Assembly: GCA_017559555.1 (NCBI GenBank) | Contig: JAFYRH010000305.1 | Span: forward strand, 1-9,194 | Length of the DNA stretch: 9,194 nucleotides | From: Clostridia bacterium | Lineage (GTDB): Bacteria > Bacillota > Clostridia > Oscillospirales > CAG-272 | Direction of reading: 5' to 3' | Part shown: positions 1 to 8,592 of the stretch, one piece after another | Position numbering within the stretch: position 1 is the stretch's first letter | Layout: every line of letters begins with the position of its first letter | The notes under the pieces: generated by a model | What the model was told of the DNA's origin: nothing | What the model saw: the letters and a program-made list of their open reading frames with translations, nothing else | Databases searched by the model: none | Position numbers and translations under genes: made by a program

Positions 1-341
1 ATACCGCCCTTGAGAATTTCGGCAATTGCAAGTCTTGTGGCAATGGTTACGTTTTTATAATTCAAGCGGTCCTCTGCGGGAAAGATGCGTTCTTCAAGCC
101 ATTTTTGCAACGGCAAATCCTCACCGTAACCGCGGAACAGCGTCATTGCGGCATGGCAATGGGCATTGTAAAAACCGGGCATGAGAAGATTCCCTTTTGC
201 GTCAATGACTTTGGCACCCGTTACGTCGGGGAATTCTTTTGTAATATTGACAATGCGCTTGTCCTCAACGGTAATCTGCCAATTTCCGGCAACATAACCA
301 GTTTCTGCAAGCAACGTTGCATTTTTAATAATTGTTTTCAT
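1..341 (-). CDS. Amidohydrolase, MTA/SAH deaminase-like (N-terminal part; 3' end outside window)
   Basis: Only the first 113 codons are present; the gene runs off the left edge. The translation shows the start of a metal-dependent amidohydrolase: a short N-terminal beta-sandwich (about residues 1-54), then the barrel entry MPGFYNAHCHAAMTLFRGYG with the HxH metal ligands at His61 and His63. The following GEDLPLQKWLEERIFPAEDR closely resembles the segment after HxH in 5-methylthioadenosine/S-adenosylhomocysteine deaminases and the related chlorohydrolase (TrzN/AtzA) group. These enzymes deaminate adenosine-type thioethers in the cytoplasm, linking SAM by-product recycling to purine salvage. The ATG has an AAGGAA Shine-Dalgarno 8 bases upstream and starts 19 bases after the hemZ stop, so it is probably cotranscribed. 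Substrate is inferred; guanine deaminase or another amidohydrolase cannot be excluded without the C-terminal half and its remaining metal ligands. Confidence 0.82.
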   Translation of the reverse strand, partial: MKTIIKNATLLAETGYVAGNWQITVEDKRIVNITKEFPDVTGAKVIDAKGNLLMPGFYNAHCHAAMTLFRGYGEDLPLQKWLEERIFPAEDRLNYKNVTIATRLAIAEILKGG

Positions 342-360
342 TTATATAATTCCTTATTTG

Positions 361-1860
361 TCAGTCATCCAAAAGTCCGCGGCGTGTATAGAATTCTTCC
401 ATCGCCAGCATCTTATCTTGCGTGCTTTCGTCACGCAGATATTCATAAGGATATTTTGGATAGAACAGTCTTTCGATAACAGGTTTTCCACCATGCTTCG
501 GGCGATAATCAACCATTTTAGATACTGCACCTGCACCCAGCGCAAAAATAGAATGAACTTCTTCCATCATATAGACGTTATAGAGTCCCTCATGACCTTC
601 AAGCGAAAAACCTACATTTTCGAGGTTGCCAACCGTATTTTTTTGACGGTACATATAGTAAGGCAAATAGTTTTCTTCTTGTGCTTTGAGCTGAGAATAG
701 TCTACGCACTTACCTGCATCTCCGCCGCGCAACGAATAAACGTTATTGCCTTGGCGCAAAATTTCCGCCGCTTTTTTGATGCAGAAAGTATGTACGGTAA
801 TGTTTTCGGGACGAAGAGAAAGAATCTTATCAAACGTCGCAGAGAAGGTTTTGAAATTATCTCCGGGAAGACCTACGATCAAATCGGTGTTTATGTTGGC
901 AATTCCGGAATTTCTTGCAATATCGTACGCGCGCAAGAAATCCTCTGCGGTATGCGAACGCCCGATTCCCTCTAAAACCGCATCACTCATCGACTGCGGA
1001 TTGACGCAAACGCGAGTAACGCCGTATTCTTTTGCCACAGCCATCTTTTCAGGCGTAATGGTATCGGGACGACCCGATTCAAGGGTATACTCTTCAAGGA
1101 GAGATACGTCTGTCAGCTCTGCAATTTTAGAAAGCAGAGCACGCAACTGGTCCGCCGTAAGAATGGTAGGTGTTCCACCACCGATATAAACGGTAGCAAT
1201 GCGCAAACCGAGTTCCTTGATCTTTTTGAACGTATATTCCATATCAAGCAGAAGGTGCTCCAAATACGCGGGAATCAATTGCAACAACTTGGGTGAAGTA
1301 TACGAAACAAACGAGCAATAGGAGCATCTTGTAGGACAAAACGGAATAGAAATATAGACGCTGCAATCCTTGGGAGAAGGCTTTCCTATGAGCTTTTGCT
1401 CATTGAGTGCAACCTCTGTGGCAAGAGCCGCTTTTTTGGGGATGACAAAATATTCGCCTGTTAAAATACGTTTAACACGAGTTTTACTAAGTCCCACTTG
1501 CAACAATTCCGTGGCAACCTTTGAGGGGCGAACACCTGTGAGCATACCCCAAGCAGGTCGGTAGCCCATAATTTCACCGCAAACGGCAATTACAACCGCA
1601 CCGCAGGCAAGCTTTACGGTTTTTTCTTTGCCGTAATCGGCAGAATAGGTATAGTACTTCTCTGCAGATGCACTTTTATCTCCTACGGTGATACGCGCGT
1701 ATGTTTCCACACCGTCATCATGCTCACAAAGACGAATATAGAGTTCGGGACTATTCGGATCAAGTTGCTCTGCAACACCGAATTTTTCTCCCGGGAAGAA
1801 AATCATGCAAAGCGTTTGAATATAGTACGAATTGATGTTTCCGTCAAGTATCAGTTTCAT
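361..1860 (-). CDS. hemZ: Coproporphyrinogen dehydrogenase-like radical SAM protein HemZ
   Basis: A 499-residue protein, the usual HemZ length (B. subtilis HemZ is about 500). An N-terminal region of about 165 residues includes the HemZ-typical stretch RPAWGMLTGVRPSKV (101-115). Then comes the radical SAM core: Cys175, Cys179 and Cys182 form the CxxxCxxC motif that binds the 4Fe-4S cluster, and GGGTP (227-231) is the SAM-binding loop. Further on are SGRPDTI and the C-terminal YMYRQKNTVGNLENVGF typical of HemN/HemZ relatives. HemZ is assigned to oxygen-independent oxidation of coproporphyrinogen III in anaerobic heme synthesis; that activity is a family assignment, and a HemW-like heme-handling role is an alternative. 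No other heme genes are in the window. The start at 1860 is chosen because AAGGA lies 8 bases upstream; extending to 1908 would overlap dtd. The gap after the dtd stop is 11 bases. Confidence 0.93.
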   Translation of the reverse strand: MKLILDGNINSYYIQTLCMIFFPGEKFGVAEQLDPNSPELYIRLCEHDDGVETYARITVGDKSASAEKYYTYSADYGKEKTVKLACGAVVIAVCGEIMGYRPAWGMLTGVRPSKVATELLQVGLSKTRVKRILTGEYFVIPKKAALATEVALNEQKLIGKPSPKDCSVYISIPFCPTRCSYCSFVSYTSPKLLQLIPAYLEHLLLDMEYTFKKIKELGLRIATVYIGGGTPTILTADQLRALLSKIAELTDVSLLEEYTLESGRPDTITPEKMAVAKEYGVTRVCVNPQSMSDAVLEGIGRSHTAEDFLRAYDIARNSGIANINTDLIVGLPGDNFKTFSATFDKILSLRPENITVHTFCIKKAAEILRQGNNVYSLRGGDAGKCVDYSQLKAQEENYLPYYMYRQKNTVGNLENVGFSLEGHEGLYNVYMMEEVHSIFALGAGAVSKMVDYRPKHGGKPVIERLFYPKYPYEYLRDESTQDKMLAMEEFYTRRGLLDD

Positions 1861-1871
1861 AAATACATTCC

Positions 1872-2330
1872 TTACTTTTTCTTTTTCAGGACTTCGCTGT
1901 CCATACAAATAGTAACGGGGCCGTCGTTTGTTAAGCTCACCTTCATATCAGCGCCAAAAATACCGCATTCAACGCGGCAAAGCTCACGCGACAAAAGCTC
2001 TTTGAAATATTCGTAGAGCCTATTTGCCTCATCCGGCTTTGCAGAAGCCAAAAAATCCGGACGATTACCGTGGCGATAATTTGCCAAAAGTGTAAATTGC
2101 GAAATAACAAGAGCTTCGCCGTTGATATCGCGAATGGAGAGATTCATTTTATCGTTTTCATCGCGGAAGATGCGCAAAGCCGCAATTTTTTTGCAAAGCA
2201 GCTCGGCATCCAACTCGGTATCGCCCTCGGCAACACCAAGCAAAATCAAATATCCCCTTTGGCAAGAACCGACAATTTGACCGTCGACCTCAACAGACGC
2301 GCAGGAAACGCGTTGAATAACAGCTTTCAT
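1872..2330 (-). CDS. dtd: D-aminoacyl-tRNA deacylase
   Basis: Encodes 152 residues, the normal size for DTD. The enzyme hydrolyses D-aminoacyl-tRNAs (and glycyl-tRNA-Ala), removing mischarged amino acids from tRNA in the cytosol as a homodimer. The N-terminus MKAVIQRVSCASVEVDG is typical. Both catalytic signatures are intact: SQFTL at 77-81, with the Ser-Gln-Phe-Thr pocket, and NDGPVT at 135-140, carrying the cross-subunit Gly-Pro motif that excludes L-amino acids. The ATG is preceded by a strong AAAGGAG site 9 bases upstream. It begins 20 bases after the rel stop and ends 11 bases before hemZ, matching the rel-dtd pairing common in Bacillota. The last residues are a short lysine run (KKKK). 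Nothing is truncated. Confidence 0.97.
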   Translation of the reverse strand: MKAVIQRVSCASVEVDGQIVGSCQRGYLILLGVAEGDTELDAELLCKKIAALRIFRDENDKMNLSIRDINGEALVISQFTLLANYRHGNRPDFLASAKPDEANRLYEYFKELLSRELCRVECGIFGADMKVSLTNDGPVTICMDSEVLKKKK

Positions 2331-2350
2331 TCAAAAGCACTCCTTTTGTT

Positions 2351-4573
2351 TTAAGAAAATCCGCGCAAAATATTCTCTACGCCGTGCAAGCCGCGCAAGC
2401 GCGAAACAATGGAATTATAATGGTCGATGTTGCGGCATCCGACCTTCATGTTGATAACGTAAGCAGACTCTGCACGAGGCGTTACGTTGATTTGCAAAAT
2501 AGAAACGCGCATATCGGCTAGTGCTGTTGTAATATCCGCCAGCATACCAATGCGGTCATCCACGTATATTTGCAGGAGAGCCTCGTAGATGCTGTTGCTG
2601 CGTCCACTTTCAACCGAGCCTTCCCAATGTGCTTCTTTCCAACGTGCAGTATTTTCGGGGTTCTTTCTGCCCTGAATAACGTTCGGGCAATCCAATTTAT
2701 GAATTGAAATGCCAAAGCCCTTGGTGACAAAACCGATAACAGAATCTCCCGGTAAAGGATTGCAGCATTTTGCAAACTTAACCATACATCCCATTTCACC
2801 GTCAACAACAATTCCGCTATCGGATTTAATGTTCTTGGGTTTTGTTGTAATGGGCAGCGGAATCGGTTCTGAAACGGGAGCAGGTTCAACCTCGGGTTTG
2901 ATAACACGTTCGCATTCATCCTGCAAACGTTTTGCAAACTTGGAAACTGTCAAACCGCCATAACCGATTGCATTGTAGAAATCGTCGGGAGAATTGAAGC
3001 CATAGTGTGCGCTAATGGTGGTAACAATTTCTTCTTTTTGCGCTTCGGTAAAGCTCTTGCGATGCTTTTTCAGTTCACCGTCAACAACCGATTTACCAAC
3101 AACAATATTTTCACTTCTCTTCTCTTTTTTGAACCAAGCGCGAATTTTAGAACGAGCCGCACTGGTTTTAACAATGTTGAGCCAATCACGGCTCGGACCT
3201 TTGGAAGAGGAAGAGGTCAAAATTTCAACAATTTCGCCGTTTTTCAGCGTGCGGTCAATCGGAACGATCATGCCGTTGATCTTACCGCCAATCATTCGCT
3301 CACCAACCTTAGAGTGAACCGCATAGGCAAAATCGATCACGTTCGAGCCGTTCGGCAGAGCGAATACGTCGCCCTTGGGCGTGAATACAAAGACTTCATC
3401 GTGGAAGATATCTGTCTTGAGCGCATTCATAAACTCATCGGGGTCGCGTTGCTCGTCTTCGGTTTCGATCAAACGTGCAATCCATTCCAAACGCTTGTCG
3501 AGTTCTTCCTTAGAAGAAGCGCCGGACTTGTACTTCCAGTGAGCTGCCACACCGTATTCTGCAATGTGGTGCATATCCCAGGTACGAATCTGTACCTCAA
3601 ACGGAATACCGTCGCGACCGATAACCGTTGTGTGCAGCGAGCGGTACATATTGGGCTTTGGTGTGGAAATATAGTCCTTAAATCTACCGGGAATGGAGTT
3701 AAACATTTCGTGAATCAATCCAAGCGCGGTATAACATTCCAATTCGGTATCTACAATAATACGGAGAGCATAAAAATCATAGATTTGGTCGAAGGACTTG
3801 TTTTGATTATACATTTTTTTGTATATGGAATAAACCGATTTGATGCGTCCCTCAAGGGTGAATTGAATATCGTTTTCAGACATTCTTCCGCCAACTTCGG
3901 CTTTGATTCTTTCCATAAAGTTCTGGTTTTCGCCATATTTATCGTCAATATGTTGGCGAACTTCCTCGTACCCAATAGGATCGAGGAATTGCAGACTGAG
4001 ATTTTCAAGATCCAATTTGATACGTTGCATACCAAGGCGGTGCGCCAAGGGGGCGTAGACGTGCATGGTTTCAAGAGCCGTTATGCGACGTTTGGGATCA
4101 GGCTTGGCTGCAAGCGTTCTCATATTGTGAAGTCTGTCACACAGCTTGATGAAGATAACGCGAATATCACGGGACATTGCCAAAAGCATTTTGCGCAACG
4201 TTTCAATATGTGCCTCTTCCTTGTCTTCCACTTGCAAAGTAACAATCTTTGTCAAGCCGTCAACAAGCATAGCAACAGGAGCGCCGAATTGCTTTTCAAT
4301 TTCTTTCAAACTTGTTTTTTCGGAGCAGTCTTCAACCGCATCGTGCAAAAGTGCGGCACAGATAGAATCTGTATCCAGTTCCAATCCTGCAACAATCTCG
4401 GCAACCGCAATGGGATGCGAGATGTAAGGCTCACCGCTTGCGCGGAATTGACCTTGATGAAGCTCGTTGGCATATTCAAATGCGCGCGTTATTTTTTCGG
4501 TATCATATTTCTTTTCGGTTGCCTGCAACATACCAAGCAACTTGGAAATATCGGTATGCACGCTATTGTTCAT
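2351..4573 (-). CDS. relA: Bifunctional (p)ppGpp synthetase/hydrolase Rel
   Basis: A full-length 740-residue long RelA/SpoT homolog, which makes (p)ppGpp from ATP and GDP/GTP and degrades it, driving the stringent response at the ribosome. Domains in order: HD hydrolase (about 30-180) with His53, the HD pair at 77-78, Glu81-Asp82 (HDxxED) and Asp146 in LCDRLHN, all present, so hydrolase activity is expected; synthetase (about 225-350) with GRIKSVYSIYKKM, YRSLHTTV (310-317) and EVQIRT (326-331); TGS domain (about 388-450); helical region; a Cys-containing zinc-finger-like segment with CCNPLPGD (603-610); and a C-terminal ACT domain (about 669-740). Ser246 occupies the position that is His in the B. 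subtilis and E. coli GRxKH motif as I recall it, a mild deviation. An earlier in-frame ATG at 4591 is rejected because the ATG at 4573 has a near-consensus Shine-Dalgarno. The gap after recJ is 28 bases, where many relatives carry apt. Confidence 0.97.
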   Translation of the reverse strand: MNNSVHTDISKLLGMLQATEKKYDTEKITRAFEYANELHQGQFRASGEPYISHPIAVAEIVAGLELDTDSICAALLHDAVEDCSEKTSLKEIEKQFGAPVAMLVDGLTKIVTLQVEDKEEAHIETLRKMLLAMSRDIRVIFIKLCDRLHNMRTLAAKPDPKRRITALETMHVYAPLAHRLGMQRIKLDLENLSLQFLDPIGYEEVRQHIDDKYGENQNFMERIKAEVGGRMSENDIQFTLEGRIKSVYSIYKKMYNQNKSFDQIYDFYALRIIVDTELECYTALGLIHEMFNSIPGRFKDYISTPKPNMYRSLHTTVIGRDGIPFEVQIRTWDMHHIAEYGVAAHWKYKSGASSKEELDKRLEWIARLIETEDEQRDPDEFMNALKTDIFHDEVFVFTPKGDVFALPNGSNVIDFAYAVHSKVGERMIGGKINGMIVPIDRTLKNGEIVEILTSSSSKGPSRDWLNIVKTSAARSKIRAWFKKEKRSENIVVGKSVVDGELKKHRKSFTEAQKEEIVTTISAHYGFNSPDDFYNAIGYGGLTVSKFAKRLQDECERVIKPEVEPAPVSEPIPLPITTKPKNIKSDSGIVVDGEMGCMVKFAKCCNPLPGDSVIGFVTKGFGISIHKLDCPNVIQGRKNPENTARWKEAHWEGSVESGRSNSIYEALLQIYVDDRIGMLADITTALADMRVSILQINVTPRAESAYVINMKVGCRNIDHYNSIVSRLRGLHGVENILRGFS

Positions 4574-4577
4574 ATCT

Positions 4578-4588
4578 TCACCGCCTTT
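4578..4588 (-). promoter_or_regulatory. Shine-Dalgarno site deciding the rel start
   Basis: On the minus strand this reads AAAGGCGGTGA, one mismatch from the ideal AAAGGAGGTGA, with four bases (AGAT) before the ATG at 4571-4573. The upstream in-frame ATG at 4589-4591 is preceded by an AT-rich stretch without such a site, so translation should begin at 4573. Confidence 0.8.
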
Positions 4589-4601
4589 CATATAACGGAT
4601 T

Positions 4602-6803
4602 TTATCGCGATTCCTCTCCTTTTAAAAGCTGAAGCTTCAGTTTTTTGAGAATGGAGGATTTATCAATGCTTGTTTTTGTGGGGTTGAAATAAAAATCAAA
4701 CACAAAACAATCTGCAACAGGCTCGGTAATTTCACAAATGTTGAGCTCTTGCATAATGCGAATAATGGTTTTGAGTTTATAATATCCAATGGTACTTCCC
4801 TGCTGACTAACCATAGAAAGTATACGTCGAATTGGGAAATATGTGTGTCCGATTTGATGCTCACGGCGCAAAAGGGTGTAAACACACGCCATATCATCGC
4901 GTGTGGGAATAACGTCTTCTTCTACCGTGATGGGTGCGCCGGCGCGAATTTCTTCATAGCGAGCTTGCGCATCACTGAATGAGTCTTCATAGGAAGCCGA
5001 AAGTTGAACATCCTGTACAATCATTTGCAACGAGGTCACATTTTGGAACTCATTGATGTTGAGCTGAAACATTGCATCGATACGGTCACCAATTTCATAA
5101 GGAATTGCGGTATATTCGGTTCCAAACCAAACGGCAACCATCGAAATGCCGTCTTTTTCGAGTATCAATTTTGTATGTTTGCCGCTTCCCATAGGAATTA
5201 CGCGCACAAGTGTTGCATCTCGCAAAACAAAATTGGGAACGGGATTGGATGTACCAAAAGGCTCGAGTTTATCAATTTCTTGTGCCAAAGCAAGTGTCAG
5301 TTCCGACATTTTCACCTCGCAATCGGCATCTACCGAAATGCAAAGCATATCTTCTGTCAATTGCTCGCGTGCGTACTCGTTGATGCGTTTACGGAATGCG
5401 TCAATATTTCCGCGGCGAACGGTAAGACCTGCCGCCAATTCGTGTCCGCCAAAGCGAGCAAGATATTCTTCACTATCCGCAAGAGCTTCGACAAGATTTA
5501 ACCCCTTAATGCTTCTGCCGGATCCTTTACCAAGATCGTCATCACTCGGATATCCTCTTGTAGCACCGTCAAAAGAGATGAGGATAGAAGGAAGTCCGTA
5601 TCTTTCTGTGATTCGGGAAGATACAATACCGATGATTCCCTGTTGCCAAGTGTCTCCTTCAATAACGATAATGCGGTCGCAAAGTTCGGGAGGCATTTGC
5701 TCAATCTTTTGGTAAACCTCTGTAGCAATGCGGTTTTCTTCTACCTGACGTGTTGTGTTCAAGTTACACAACTCTTCGGCAAGCTCTGCGGCACGGTCTT
5801 CATCGGTTGCAAGCAAAAGTTCTACCGCGATAGATGCGCTGCTTACACGTCCTGCGGCATTGATACGAGGTGCCAAGACAAAGCCGATAAAACCGGAATT
5901 TATTTTTCTCTTTTTGGGTGGGAATCTATGATCGCTCGGTTTATTTCCCGAAGCTGCATCTATCAATGCGCGCAACCCGGGACGTTTGGTTTCTTCTACC
6001 AACTTCAAGCCGAGCGCTACAATCAAACGGTTTTCGTCTACAATGGGCATAACGTCGGCAATAGTACCAATGGCAACGAGATCTGCATATTCTCTGCAGA
6101 TTTCTCTGACACCGTCAATCTCCGAACGTCCCTCACGGCGACATCTGGTCATTTCAAGTGCACAAATCAGTTTAAAGACCACACCAACACCTGCAAGATC
6201 CTTAAAAGGATATTCATCATCAGGTCTGTGGGGATTCACAAGCGCGCACGCCAAGGGAAGCTCAGGACGGCACTCATGGTGGTCGGTGATAACCGTATCG
6301 ATGCCAAGCTGTGTAGCATACGCTACCTCTTCCATAGCAGTGATACCGGTATCGACCGTAATAATCAGTTCAACTCCTTTATCCTTAAGGGTGTCAATTG
6401 CGGAGGTTGAGAGTCCGTAACCTTCACGGCTTCTGCAAGGAATATAGTATCCAATATCCGCTCCGAGGCGGCTCAAATATGTGTATAGGAGGCTGACCGA
6501 GGTAACACCGTCAACGTCATAGTCCCCGTAAATTGCAATTTTTTCTCCTTTTTCGAGCGCTAACAAAATACGAGCTACGGCAAGCTCAATATCTTTGAGC
6601 ATAAAAGGATCGTGCAGACTTGTTTCTGCCTGTTTTAAAAATACGGTTGCTTGTTCTGCCGTACAGAGTCCGCGTGTGTAAAGCAATTTTGCAGTGGTTA
6701 GGGATACACCCATTTCTTCTGCAAGATGCTTAGCAGCCACGGTACTCTCAGGCGTGGGAATATACCGTATACTCCACTTCTTTTTCTTTTTTTGTTCTTT
6801 CAT
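4602..6803 (-). CDS. recJ: Single-stranded-DNA-specific exonuclease RecJ
   Basis: A 733-residue RecJ, the 5'-to-3' single-strand DNA exonuclease of recombination and mismatch or base-excision repair. The DHH phosphoesterase domain holds YGDYDVDG (92-99), DTG (151-153) and DHH (174-176), the metal-binding residues. The core continues with the APRINAAGR stretch (311-319). The DHHA1 domain carries the GGH motif (452-454) in FGGHELAAG. The OB-like domain follows, with EPFGTSNPVPNF (514-525) typical of RecJ. About 110 further residues (620-733) form an extra C-terminal region like that of many Bacillota RecJ proteins, which are longer than the E. coli enzyme (577). The start at 6803 (MKEQKKKKKW) has AAAGAG 7 bases upstream. 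An in-frame TTG at 6854 would add 17 residues that are not RecJ-like and lacks a ribosome site. The lysine-rich N-terminus is presumably disordered. Confidence 0.96.
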   Translation of the reverse strand: MKEQKKKKKWSIRYIPTPESTVAAKHLAEEMGVSLTTAKLLYTRGLCTAEQATVFLKQAETSLHDPFMLKDIELAVARILLALEKGEKIAIYGDYDVDGVTSVSLLYTYLSRLGADIGYYIPCRSREGYGLSTSAIDTLKDKGVELIITVDTGITAMEEVAYATQLGIDTVITDHHECRPELPLACALVNPHRPDDEYPFKDLAGVGVVFKLICALEMTRCRREGRSEIDGVREICREYADLVAIGTIADVMPIVDENRLIVALGLKLVEETKRPGLRALIDAASGNKPSDHRFPPKKRKINSGFIGFVLAPRINAAGRVSSASIAVELLLATDEDRAAELAEELCNLNTTRQVEENRIATEVYQKIEQMPPELCDRIIVIEGDTWQQGIIGIVSSRITERYGLPSILISFDGATRGYPSDDDLGKGSGRSIKGLNLVEALADSEEYLARFGGHELAAGLTVRRGNIDAFRKRINEYAREQLTEDMLCISVDADCEVKMSELTLALAQEIDKLEPFGTSNPVPNFVLRDATLVRVIPMGSGKHTKLILEKDGISMVAVWFGTEYTAIPYEIGDRIDAMFQLNINEFQNVTSLQMIVQDVQLSASYEDSFSDAQARYEEIRAGAPITVEEDVIPTRDDMACVYTLLRREHQIGHTYFPIRRILSMVSQQGSTIGYYKLKTIIRIMQELNICEITEPVADCFVFDFYFNPTKTSIDKSSILKKLKLQLLKGEESR

Positions 6804-6954
6804 TCCTATCTCTTTCTGTGGGCAATAAGATCCATCGGCATACTTACCGTCCAAATTATCATCTTAAATTCTAAAATTATTCTTCCGTTTTTCTTCTCCA
6901 AATTAGATATTCTCAACGTCACAACGGCACGCTAAGATTGTTTTGAAAGTAAAT
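6804..6954. other. 151-base intergenic gap upstream of recJ
   Basis: This is the only sizeable non-coding stretch in the window, between the FAD-dehydrogenase stop and the recJ start. It is AT-rich in its middle. On the minus strand, hexamers such as GATAAT and TAGAAT each match the -10 consensus at five of six bases, but neither has a recognisable -35 at 16-18 bases, so no promoter is called. A weak hairpin lies at 6911-6937. The gap is the most likely place for a recJ-rel operon promoter, or for the end of the cdaA operon, but this rests on spacing rather than a clear motif. Confidence 0.5.
6911..6937 (-). other. Possible RNA hairpin downstream of the FAD-dehydrogenase gene
   Basis: On the minus-strand transcript, UCUUAGCGU (6937-6929) can pair with ACGUUGAGA (6919-6911) across a 9-base loop. 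This gives nine pairs, two of them G-U. It lies 17 bases after the stop of the FAD-dehydrogenase gene. There is no U-tract after it (AATATCTAATTT follows), so it is not a standard intrinsic terminator. It might act as a transcript-end stabiliser or be chance. Confidence 0.25.
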
Positions 6955-8592
6955 TTATCGATTTTCTTTTACAGGTGCTTTTGCTGCCATCAACGCCATC
7001 GCTGCGCGCAGACCGTCAACAGCCGCACTAGTAATTCCACCGGCATAGCCGGCGCCTTCACCGCAGGGATAAATAAGAGGATGCCCTACGGCGGTCATGG
7101 TTTCTTTGTTGCGCAAAATGCGAACGGGTGCCGACGTACGCGTTTCTGCCGCAGTCAGCATTGCATCGGGCGCATCAAAGCCCTTTATCTTTTTTCCAAA
7201 CGAGCGGAAACCGTAACGCAAAGAGTCGGTAACGAATGTTGGAAATACTTGAGTGAAATCCGCCTCTTTTACTTTGCCGTCTCGATAAGACGGCACCACG
7301 CGTCCTCGCTCTTGTGTTTGAGTATTGTCAAGAAAATCTTGCATTGTCATAATAGGAGCGTAGTAATTTTTACCCCCCGCCTCAAATGCTGCTTGTTCGA
7401 TGCGACGTTGGAATGCGATAGCCCCCAAAGGAGTGCTTCCCTCTTCCTTTTCGTAATCCTCACATCTAATCGATACTGCAACTGCCGCATTAGCATTGGG
7501 GTTGTTACGGGCATGGTAACTCATACCGTTTACAACCAAACCGCCCTCTTCGGAAGCGGCCGCCACAACTTCGCCGCCGGGACACATACAGAAAGTGTAA
7601 ACACCGCGTTCGCCCTTTGTATCGGAAAGTGCGTATTCGGCAGGGCCAAGATTGGGATGCCCTGCAAAGTCACCAAAAAGTGCTCGGTCAATATCAGCTT
7701 GCAAATGCTCAACACGAACACCGACCGACATTGGCTTGGCTTCAATTGCATAATTTTGCTCAATGAGATATCGGTAGGTATCTCTTGCGCTATGTCCCGG
7801 AGCTAACAAAAGTGCTCCAGCAGACAAATCTCCTTTTGTTGTTTTTACGGAAAGGGTTTTGTTTGGACATTCTGTAACGCCATCCATACGGCAATGATAG
7901 ATCACACGACCGCCAAGGCGTTCGATTTCTTGCAAAATGTTATCGACCACTACGCGCAAAATATCCGTACCAATATGAGGCTTTGCCTTGATTCGAACGT
8001 CTTCGGGTGCTCCAAAGGTCACCAAAGACTTCAACACATAGTTACAAAGCGGATCGTTGATGCGCGTGATAAGTTTTCCATCCGAAAAAGTTCCGGCACC
8101 GCCTGCTCCAAATTGAACGTTCGATTCTGTATTTAAAATGCCCTCATTGCGAAAGCGAGCGACGTCTCTTGTGCGCTCGGCAATGGAACCGCCACGGTCA
8201 ATTAAAACAGGCGCATATCCGTTTTGTGCTAACAAAAGCGCCGCAAACAATCCGGCAGGTCCCATACCGACCACAAGGGGAGGAGCAAGCATTGAATCTT
8301 TTCCAAATGTGAGAACAGGCTCTTCCTCGTGTAAAACACGCGCTTGCAGTCTGGTAAGCGTTTTTTCATTTAAGACCTTACTTGAAAATTCACCTTCTGC
8401 CAAAACAGCGCATTCAAAACGAATATCCTGCTTGTTCCTGGCATCAATGGATTTTTTATAAAGCCGAAAATGAAGCGTTGAGGTATCAATGCCCGCCCGC
8501 TTCATTTTTTCTTTTGCCTTGTTTGCAATCATTTCATCTGAAGAATCGATGTGAACGCGAATCTTTTCGATGAGAAGTTTTACTTTGCTCAT
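6955..8592 (-). CDS. COG2509-family FAD-dependent dehydrogenase
   Basis: A 545-residue flavoprotein of the uncharacterised 'FAD-dependent dehydrogenase' family (COG2509). An N-terminal region of about 100 residues precedes a Rossmann dinucleotide-binding fold: VVGMGPAGLFAALLLAQNG (107-125) is the GxGxxG FAD loop, followed by the acidic strand end VLIDRG. Conserved family stretches include VQFGAGGAGTFSDGKL (159-173), VYTFCMCPGGEVVAAASEEG (331-350) and the C-terminal flavin-contacting CGEGAGYAGGI (510-520). It is expected to be a cytosolic oxidoreductase; substrate and electron partner are unknown to me. The start at 8592 is chosen because its ATG overlaps the TGA of the upstream mini-gene (ATGA), with only a weak GGGA upstream, suggesting translational coupling. 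As I recall, members of this family often sit near cdaA/cdaR/glmM in Clostridia, which fits this context. Confidence 0.9.
   Translation of the reverse strand: MSKVKLLIEKIRVHIDSSDEMIANKAKEKMKRAGIDTSTLHFRLYKKSIDARNKQDIRFECAVLAEGEFSSKVLNEKTLTRLQARVLHEEEPVLTFGKDSMLAPPLVVGMGPAGLFAALLLAQNGYAPVLIDRGGSIAERTRDVARFRNEGILNTESNVQFGAGGAGTFSDGKLITRINDPLCNYVLKSLVTFGAPEDVRIKAKPHIGTDILRVVVDNILQEIERLGGRVIYHCRMDGVTECPNKTLSVKTTKGDLSAGALLLAPGHSARDTYRYLIEQNYAIEAKPMSVGVRVEHLQADIDRALFGDFAGHPNLGPAEYALSDTKGERGVYTFCMCPGGEVVAAASEEGGLVVNGMSYHARNNPNANAAVAVSIRCEDYEKEEGSTPLGAIAFQRRIEQAAFEAGGKNYYAPIMTMQDFLDNTQTQERGRVVPSYRDGKVKEADFTQVFPTFVTDSLRYGFRSFGKKIKGFDAPDAMLTAAETRTSAPVRILRNKETMTAVGHPLIYPCGEGAGYAGGITSAAVDGLRAAMALMAAKAPVKENR

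Noticed and set aside
3005..4648. A 547-codon open frame on the plus strand, opposite rel
   Set aside because: It lies wholly antisense to a full-length, motif-complete rel gene, shows no recognisable domain, and has the composition expected of a shadow frame.
6806..6862. An 18-codon minus-strand mini-ORF (MIIWTVSMPMDLIAHRKR) ending two bases before the recJ start
   Set aside because: It has no Shine-Dalgarno site and no attenuation-like codon run or hairpin pair around it, so a leader peptide cannot be supported.
6804..6903. Promoter-like -10 hexamers (GATAAT, TAGAAT) upstream of recJ
   Set aside because: Neither has a credible -35 at normal spacing, and such hexamers are expected by chance in AT-rich DNA.
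6943..7806. A 287-codon plus-strand frame opposite the FAD-dehydrogenase gene, and similar frames at 5643-6410 and 358-975
   Set aside because: They are antisense to clearly conserved genes; their Cys/Arg/His-rich translations look like reverse-strand artefacts.
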